A DNA stretch of 64,000 bases from Saccharomycopsis fibuligera x Saccharomycopsis cf. fibuligera (lineage: Eukaryota; Ascomycota; Saccharomycetes; Ascoideales; Saccharomycopsidaceae), in contig CP012816.1 in NCBI GenBank assembly GCA_001936135.1, forward strand, positions 186,001 to 250,000. Direction: 5' to 3'. The notes under the pieces were generated by a model. It worked only from the letters and a program-made list of their open reading frames with translations. It had not been told where the DNA came from and searched no databases. Numbering within the stretch: position 1 is the stretch's first letter; each line of letters begins with the position of its first letter. This document shows positions 40,499-49,500 of the stretch, piece by piece. A program made the position numbers and the translations under genes.

Positions 40499-41758
40499 CT
40501 ATTCTCGCAAAAACTGTTTCACTGCATTACCCCAATAATTTCTCATTTTATAATATGCCAAGTCTGCTGGCAATCCATCTATAGCCTTCACCAAATCTTC
40601 TGCTAATCCTTCCTCCTTAATTTGTTTTAGCGGAGTCAAATAAGTCCTGATCAACATAATATTAGCTCTCAGTTTAGGCATTCTAGTGAACACTTGTCTC
40701 TCCACTCTTAAAAATGCCAGATTGTCAAAATCCGCCTCATTATACTCCATTGGTACGATTTTATCTTCCATTCCCGGTCTACCTTTATGTAACGAATTGT
40801 AATCTGGATTAAAAAGACGATTGTGCATTTGAATGGACCAATTGGTACGATACCACAAGTGCTGAGGTTCAAGACGGTTGAAAAATCGTTGCATGGCAAG
40901 TTGCAATCTTTCACGATACTGTGGAATTGGACTATGGATTAATGAAATAGGTTGGTTGAAATTCAAAGATGTATTAAATCCCGCAGGGAAAGTTTCATAG
41001 TAAGCTTTCAAACGATATTCGTCATCGACGTTGGCCGGTTCATTTTTGAGAAGTATAAAAACGTCCTCTTCGGTGTTGTTGCCAATTAACTCAAGGAGAA
41101 GTTTTGGTGGAATTTGGCAAATGTCTAACGGTAGATAGTCTCCTGTTATGGAGTTATAAATGTGTTTTGATGACCCTTGGCTTTTGAGGGCTTTCGTGTA
41201 TTGGTTATCGTTGTCCTTGACAACATCCACAATTTTGAAGTATTGCGGATACCGTTTTAGTAAAAATTGAGAAACGACTTCATAATACTCTCGCACTGCC
41301 AAAACTACAGACTCATCGTTCTCCATACAATCGATGATCTCATCATGTTTTTCCTTGCACAACTTTCTGCGAAGTTCAGTACGTTCTTTGTATGTATTTT
41401 CTATCAATATTAATTCTTCAGGATCTTTCGAAAGATTTTTGATACTCATGTTGATCCGGAAATCTTTCTTGCCAACAAAGGGACGAAATGGAGTTGGTGG
41501 CATGCCTTGGTATCGGAATTCAGGGCAAACTGGATTGATGGAAGATGTCAAAGGAACTTTATTGGCGAATTTGGTATTGAATTCGTTATTGTTAGAAGCA
41601 GTCACAGCTGACTTTGTCTTAGTAGTAATCTTGAAAGCAACGAGTACTAATGTACAGAACACACCGAAGAAGAGGGCACCATTTTTTGAAGTTAATTGTT
41701 CTATTATTTGAAACTGTAGTAAAGAAGAAATCATACTGTAATTGCCATTAGCATTCAT
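40499..41758 (-). CDS. HRQ2: DUF3445 family membrane-anchored protein (HRQ-type)
   Basis: Fungal member of the DUF3445 family. Bacterial relatives include the haem-dependent oxidative N-demethylase alpha subunit; the fungal function is unknown to me. The 419-residue protein has one N-terminal hydrophobic segment (about 27-45, GALFFGVFCTLVLVAF), suggesting membrane anchoring with the domain on one side. Family words include MPPTPFRPFVGKKDFRINMS (about 85-104) and SLIHSPIPQYRERLQLAMQRF (read in two parts, about 271-291). RTNWSIQMHNRLFNP and LRVERQVFTRMPKL with LIRTYLTPL follow in the last 120 residues. The order matches the family as I recall it. No direct S. cerevisiae counterpart comes to mind; Candida species use the name HRQ2, so the symbol is tentative. 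It interrupts the otherwise conserved block. Confidence 0.75.
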   Translation of the reverse strand: MNANGNYSMISSLLQFQIIEQLTSKNGALFFGVFCTLVLVAFKITTKTKSAVTASNNNEFNTKFANKVPLTSSINPVCPEFRYQGMPPTPFRPFVGKKDFRINMSIKNLSKDPEELILIENTYKERTELRRKLCKEKHDEIIDCMENDESVVLAVREYYEVVSQFLLKRYPQYFKIVDVVKDNDNQYTKALKSQGSSKHIYNSITGDYLPLDICQIPPKLLLELIGNNTEEDVFILLKNEPANVDDEYRLKAYYETFPAGFNTSLNFNQPISLIHSPIPQYRERLQLAMQRFFNRLEPQHLWYRTNWSIQMHNRLFNPDYNSLHKGRPGMEDKIVPMEYNEADFDNLAFLRVERQVFTRMPKLRANIMLIRTYLTPLKQIKEEGLAEDLVKAIDGLPADLAYYKMRNYWGNAVKQFLRE

Positions 41759-43560
41759 AGGATGGTTTCCTGGTTTATCTATGACGCAACAATGATCCGA
41801 TAAAACTGTGTGAAACTAATGAGCTTTCAAGTCAAGAGGACGAGAAAAATAAAGAAGCTTCAAGCCTATATATATTATTTCTTAGATCATTTATCTTTTG
41901 AGTGTTCTTATCTCTGAATTCCAGTAATTTAAAAGGTGCCTATCCTTCGTAGAAAATTAGGGAGTTGTTATCTCTACATTTGGTTATCAGACAAGGAGAA
42001 GCTGATCTCTGACTGTTTTTCCCCGGGAAAGCAGCATGCATGAGCTATCAATTGTTAGAAAACAGGATTTCGCCCAGAGCGGGGGCCACTTCAAATTTAT
42101 AGCAGCAGAGGAAGAGTATTGAAAGACACTGTTGTAGAAATGGCAATAAGTTCCTTTTTACTTTTCTGTGATGTCTGCTTGTTCGAATGTATTTTGATAG
42201 CCATTATTAGACCCTTATAAAGTGTCTTGCTATTGCTTGGTCAACAATACGAGGCGGGCCGCTGAGTGGCTGATAATTTTGTCCTTGCGACTCTCCTTAG
42301 TAAAAGCTTTGATAGTTGTGGTGGTTCTCGAGTCACGTAAACTTTTGAAAGCTGTCTTGGTTAGAGAACGCAGAGCTAAGTTGGCTGTGCAACAGTCCTG
42401 GGCTCTTTTTATATGTTATGCTACTTTGAGCTAGAGAATAAGGAAAATATTCTCGAAAAACTTCATTGTTTTACCTTACAAAATCTACAGTGCTACTCAA
42501 AAAGCTTTTAAAAAAGGGCCTTGGCAGTTTTATTGTTTTCACACTAGACTTCGTTAAAATACTTTTGGCGCAGTCTCTTTGGCTCTATTATTACGTTAAG
42601 CTACGGTAAAGTGGAAGCATAACTTGCAGCAAGACAGGTCCTTTGGATATCAGTAGATTCTAGCATACAAGTTCTATTTGCTAAATCTGTATGGTGAATA
42701 TTCAAGGAAAGCAGCATACTTATTAAGACCGAAAGAAATAACAGCTTCTAGTTCAATGAAGGGATTCGAGATGCAATAAAAAAGAGACTCGAGAATGACA
42801 ACTCGCTTCTGAGCTAGCAAAACTTGTAGGATATCTTATGCCACCTTGCTCATTATTTAAAGCGCATCATTCTTTAAGGTAGTTATTTCCCAGTTTTTTA
42901 GTCTTCAAGCCTTTGACACACTTTTGCTATCCTTTAATAAGCTCCCATCAAACCTCAAAGACCTCTTTTATATATATAATTTTTACACACTGTTATACAA
43001 TCTATGCGGTAAAGACACTAAAGAAAAATCATGATTTGAATTGGCACTTACTATTATAGGTGCCGTAGTGTAGTGCGTGTGGTAATAATAAAGTGCTCGG
43101 TCACGAGCCCCGGCACATAACTGTCAGCGACTGTTCTACTCACCACTTCACTTTTTCTTTGTCGCTTCCGTTTTGTCGCTTCAGCAAATTCATCGACATC
43201 CTTTAAGAGGCCAGCAAATACACATAGAATTACCACAGAGGCAAATTTGCTAGCTTGTACAATATTCAGCAATTTGCATCTTAATTGTTTAGCGGACGCA
43301 CTGTTATTGATATTGCTCTATTTCATTATTCAGCCGTTCCCTTTTCATTCTTTTGATATTATTATCTCAGGTGATTTATTTAATTGGCCAAAACCTTTTT
43401 TTTTTCTTTATTTCACTTTATTGGTCTACTTTTTTTGTTTGATCTGCTTGATTTTCGAGCAAGATCATCTTTGAAGAACTATCAGAACTACGAGGTAAGT
43501 TTGTCAAGATATCAAGAGTCCAAAAAGCAAGCAGCTATTCCTTCAAAAGCAGCATAAATC
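41759..43560. other. Divergent spacer DUF3445 gene/SEC16
   Basis: A 1.8-kb bidirectional promoter region with no supported gene. Frames such as 42222-42434 have no family resemblance. A GTAAGT word at 43495-43500 in the SEC16 leader lacks a branch site, so no leader intron is called. Confidence 0.5.
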
Positions 43561-46500
43561 ATGGCAGACGATTTCAATTCAGACTCGTTTTTCGAGCAGC
43601 TTGCGGCAGAAGGCGTAAATTTCAACAAGAATCAAAACAGCAATAGCTCAACATCTACCAGCAACGACAACGAGAATCCCCTCAATAGCCTTAGCTTAAG
43701 CAGAAGCAATAGCAGCAACGGTCTAAACATCTCTCGCACTAAGAGCAAAAGCAGCAACATTTTGTCATCGAAACGTAGCAGCAGCAAGAGCGCTAATGCT
43801 AGCAAACGGAACAGCGCCAGCGGTAGTGCTTCCTCTAGCAAAAGAAACAGTGCCACTAATATTAGCAGTGGACTTGGAACAAAGAGATTAGGAAGAAGTG
43901 CTAATTCAAGTTCCAGCAGCATTGCTTTCAATAGTGCTACAGCCATTGAGAATAATAGTGCTAGCAAGAGTGATACGAACGCTAATAATGATAACATTGA
44001 TCATAGTAATATCAGCAGCGGCAATATCAACACCGCTGTCCGCATAGATAAGGGTGAAAGCTTCAAAGATAACAAAATCGACAACGACAAAACAAATAAC
44101 GAAGAGTTGCAGCAGCTAAAGAACCAACAACAGACAAGAAATGAGTCTGATAAAGCCCATTATGGTATCACTGCTATTGCTACTGGAAAAGCACCAATAA
44201 TACCGCAACAACAGTCAGTACAAGAATCAGAATCAGCAACGGTTCCATCATCTAAAAGTGCTACAATTACCGACTACAAGCATGTGATTGTCGATGATAC
44301 CAAAGTGGATGATTTGTGGGGCAATGATTTTGATATTAATGAAAAGAGTGATGAGCTTGATGCAATTTTTGGTAACAGCAATGCTGCTGTAAATACCGAG
44401 GAGAGGCAGCACAAAAATGAGGAGATGTTACCGGAGGCATCGCAACAGGAAGTTGATAATAGCGGGTTTAAAACTTCTGAAGTGACGCAATCGCAAACGC
44501 TGAAACCACAAGCACATCAGTCTGAACAGTCTGAAGTGCCAGGACAACTAGAAAAATCATATAAAGCACAATCTCAGTCTGGCTCAGCGCCAGTATCAGA
44601 GATTGAAGGAAACACAACCACCGTTATAGACCAAGAAAGTCATCCTATAGCAATGCCGAACATTGCAAGTGATATTGATAATGCCCCTGATATGCAGCAA
44701 TTTGATAAAGCCTTTTTCAGAATAGATAAACTACCAATCACTAAGCAACCTGAAACGGAAGTTCAAGAGCAACCTCCAGAACAAGAGCAGGAGCAATATG
44801 CGCATGCGTCAGACAAAGAGAAGCCTAATTTGGGTGATATTTTTGATAATGACCTAGATGACGATTTGCAAATTGATCCAAGAGAAGAAGCATTGCCAAA
44901 AGCCGTAGCAGATGCAGACGTCAACAAAGAGGGTGTATTTCAACATGATAAAGAATTTAAAAATGACACCAAGGAAAACATCAATAGCAGTAAAAGCAGA
45001 ATTAATGAAGCAAAAAGCACTATGGTCGATATCATCAATGGCCAAGATGGCACTATTAATGACAGCGAATTTGATAAGACTGTTAGGGCTCAGCAATGTA
45101 GTGTGGAAAAAAAATATGTTGAAAAAGAGCAAATCGAGGACAAAGTCACTGAAAACAAGCCGCAGGAAGATTTGACAAAGTCTGGAAACCAGTCAAATCT
45201 ACCAACAGCACTAAAAGTAGTTGCAGACAGAGAACCAAGTGGTAATATTGATGACATTTTTAGCGGAAATGATGAAAATACTAGTGATCTTGATTTTGAA
45301 GCAATTCTTGGCGGCCAACACGAAAAAAACAATCTTGATGATGATAATGATAATGAAAAAGACGAAGAAATGATAAAAAAAGGGTCCCGGGAATATGCAA
45401 CCGATCCAAAAGTTGACCATACAATATCTTCAGCAATAGCTGCACCTGAAAATTCCGAGAGCACAAACGCAGATGGTGAAGAAAACAGTCCAAACATAGA
45501 TGATATACTTGGCTTGCAGCATGAAGGACAGGTGCACAATGATGAGTTTGACCAAATATTTGGCGCTGTTAATCAAGGAGAGTCGCACGAACGGCAGCAA
45601 GACGAGGATTCTGCTGCACCTGTCCAACCTCAACCAGTTGCTAACAATGAACCTAAGCCTGAATTTCAGCCTCAACCTCAGCTTACTACTGGAAACGAAC
45701 CTCAACCCCACTCTGCGAATCATATCAGTACCAAGAACAATGCAGTCACAACTAAATCAGTGTCTCTGCAACCTGGAGATACAGAAAAATTTTCTAAGTT
45801 AGATGATATTTTCGCTTCTGATGAAGATGATGAAGGAGAGTTATTAAGTGATGAGGACCAAAATCTCGGGGAAAAGGAGGGAGCCAAAGAACTCTCTAAT
45901 ACTGAGCTTACGGATGATTTGAAGGAAAGTAAAGTTGATGCTTTGTTCAATGATGAAACGGATTTTGGTAATCTTATCAGAGACAATGATGAAGGAGAGA
46001 AGCAAAGTGGAAATAACGACAACAATAACAATTTGGAAAAAAAATTTGGGTTCCTTGATGATGATGACGATGATGAAATATTAGATGATGAAGCTCCATT
46101 ATCACAACAGCAACAACAACCTATAACGCCACAGCCCCAGCATCAAACATTGCAAAAGTCAAAGCAAAATAAGTATGATCCAACTGTTACCGTCAACAGT
46201 AGGGGTGGCAGTGTCCGTCCTAGTCCTGCTGGCAACAGGTACAATTCTCGCTCATATGCTCCGATTTCTGTGGCCCCTGCTCCGCCAGCGTCGCCGGCTA
46301 AAAAAGTGAAAAAGAAGACCAGTAATTTTTTTGAAGAGTTACCTCTTTCAATGCCAGGTGTCAAACCAAGACCGTCAAGAGCAGAACTTAAGAAACAACA
46401 CCAGGCAGCATTGCAAGCAAATCAACATCAACAACGCCCAGGCGTTTCTCCACAAGTTGGTCCACCGCCTCATGCTGGTGGAGTTCCACAGGGAGTTCCA

Positions 46501-49500
46501 CAGGGAGTTCCACAGGGAGTTCCACAGGGAGTTCCACAGGGAGTTCCACAGGGTACTCCTCAAGCACCGTTAGTCGCACCAGTACAAAAGTCTCCATATG
46601 ATCCTCAAGCACATCTATTACATAGACAATCTCCATATGCTCCACCAACACAGTCAAATCAACAGCAGATATCTCAGCAGTCGCATTACGTCTCTCAGCA
46701 GCAACAGCAACAGCAGCAATTGTCGACGCCTTTAACAAGCAATAATGTGAAGTTAAACAGCAACAAATATGGTCCAAGCGCAAAGCGATTTAATTATGCA
46801 CCATCTTCAGCATCAAGCAGTAAATATGCCCCATCAATGAACCCTTCGGCTGCAGTTTCTGGTCCACCACCACATGTTGGTGCTCCTCATTTGCAGCATC
46901 AACAAAAACATCAGCAACAAGTACCATCAGGTCCACCAAGTTTAGTGGGTGGTCCAGCTGGATATGGGGGTTCACCAAGAATACCTAACGGCTCTTTGAT
47001 AAATGGAGGCCATTCGAATATTATTGAAAACAATAATAATGGTGATAGTAATGAATATGCTATTTCTGGCCCGTCACAAGCTCAAAGCGGCGGTTTATCT
47101 AATCCACCACATCAGCAGCAACAACAGCAACAGCAATTGCAGAATTCAGGACTTCCTTCAATACCTTTATCTTCCGAAAACTCATATGGGGCTGTTAATA
47201 ATGGGAGCTCATATTCACAGCCACAAACCGCATATGCACCACCTCCTCAACGAGTACAACAATCTGGTATTGTGCAGTCTGGGATGATAAATCAAAACAC
47301 TGCACCAACTAGTATAAGTAATGCGCTAGGTGATTCTTTGCCTGCAGGTGGTCCACCATCAATCACTAAAGGTACGTTGAAAAGGAAAAAATCAATGGCC
47401 CCAACTGCAGCTCTCAATGATCCATTTGGGTTCCCGCTTGCAACTCCAGAAGTCGCAAATGGCCCAACTAATACCACCTTAGCATCTAAGTATGGACCAA
47501 AGATCAGTGCTACTACTGCAAAGAAAAACAGGTCTTCTGTTCCAAGCCTTGCAGGTTCACCGGTGCAGAACAGCATTTTCCAATCATCTTCTCCATTTAG
47601 TCCACATCAACAGGTTCCTTTCAATGCTGGGCCAGCCAGTACTACAAGCGGTGCCATTGCCGGAGGTTCTATTAATGGAACTGGTATTCCTGTATCGTTA
47701 CCAACTAAAAGAGAACCTATTGAATACTATCAGAGCCTTCAAATGCCAATTTTTAAGTTTTCGCAATCTGGTGATGTAATTATTGTTAATTCCAATGAAG
47801 TCAATAGCGCTCCTGTTGGATTCCGAGCAGCAGCACCAAAAATTGGATCCGAAGTTAAAGTTATGATAAAATCAGCAAAGGACATTTTAACCATTGAAGA
47901 AAAAGTCGACACATACCCAATTGACAAAAAGAAAGGTCAGTTGGAAAAATGGTTAACTGAAAAAATCAATATACCTAGTTACGATAGTGAAAATTCTAAT
48001 TTGATTTTGAAAATTTTCCGCGATATTATTGAGTCAAATTACGATCCGGTAGTGTATTATAAAAAAATTTCAAAGACACTCATTGACCATTTTGGATTCG
48101 TTATTGGAAGTAATGTACAATTTGAAAAAAATAGTTTCAAGGTTGTGAAAACTCATAATATCAGCATTGATGCTGGTTATTTGAGTGAACTATCCAAATC
48201 ATTGGTGGATAACACTACCGCTGAACTTGCTATTGCCAATGGAGATTGGGCAACATCTTTGCTTTATGCTAGCTTATTCAATAAAGAAAAATTCTTGACT
48301 GTTTGTGGTGATTTTGTTAACGCGACGTTCAAAAATGAGCAAAACAAAGATAGCTTTTTGCTTTATTTGCTTTTTAAGAGTTTTATCAATGCACCTGAAT
48401 TGTTATCGATGCTATCTCAAGGAGAACAAGCTTTTTTAGAGGGAAACTGGTTTCAATTACTAGCTTATATTTTGAATTCGCTGACTGAGGCTAATTTGCC
48501 AATGGTTCAAAGTATATTAGTGGAATACGGAAAATACTTTCAACAAACGATGTCGACTGGAAATAAAGCGCAAATCAATTTTATCCTTGCATTAGTTCCT
48601 GTTGATTTGTTCAAGTTTGCCTCAAATAATGTATTGTATTATGTTATTCTTGACATTTATACTCATATTTTGGACAAGAAAAGCATTCAGTACAAATTTG
48701 ATAAGAGACTCATTAAGGATGCATTGAATAGCTACCTTAGCGATTATGGTGTTAGAAAGAAAGCAACTTCAGAAAAACCATCTGCCGGCTGGTTTGGGAG
48801 CAAATCAAAAATTGATTTATCTTACCAGTTCAATAAGTTCATTGCTGGCGAAGAAAATGCTAAAGAAAGCCAACAAACTAGTATTTTTGACAAGGTATCT
48901 AATAATATGACTTCTTCCACGACAGCAACTGTTACTAAAGCTACACCAACAAATGTTGGTCTTCTTCCTGTTAGACATAGCAGCATGAGTATGATGGCTA
49001 ATCCGCTTTTAACAAGTGATAATTCGATTGGTAATAATGTTGTTTCTCCACAATCGCCATTCACCCCAATTGGAGCCACAAGTAACCTTAGAAGTGCACT
49101 AATGAATTCTGGTCCTACAGTTACAAATAATACAGCTGCTGTTCCGCCAGCAGGACCACTATATGGACCTCTTGCTGATAGCAATAATTATGGAACTAGC
49201 AGTGCTTTTGTTCCTGCAAACAATACAGGTAATATCGACAGTAATGCACACCATTCTATCAGTAGAACTCATTCCTCTCCAGCTATTGCTCCTCAAAGAA
49301 CAGGATTTTCGAAATATGCACCAGTAGCTGCTGCTGCTAGAGGAAGCTACTCTCCGTCTTTGAATAACAGCACAATTGATATGCTAAGCACCACACAAGG
49401 TTTGAGAAAACCTCTGGAAGATTTGCTTGGTGGAAACTTAACTAGCCCCGATTTGTTAAACAATGTTAGTAAGACAAATAATGCTAATGCTATAGCATTA

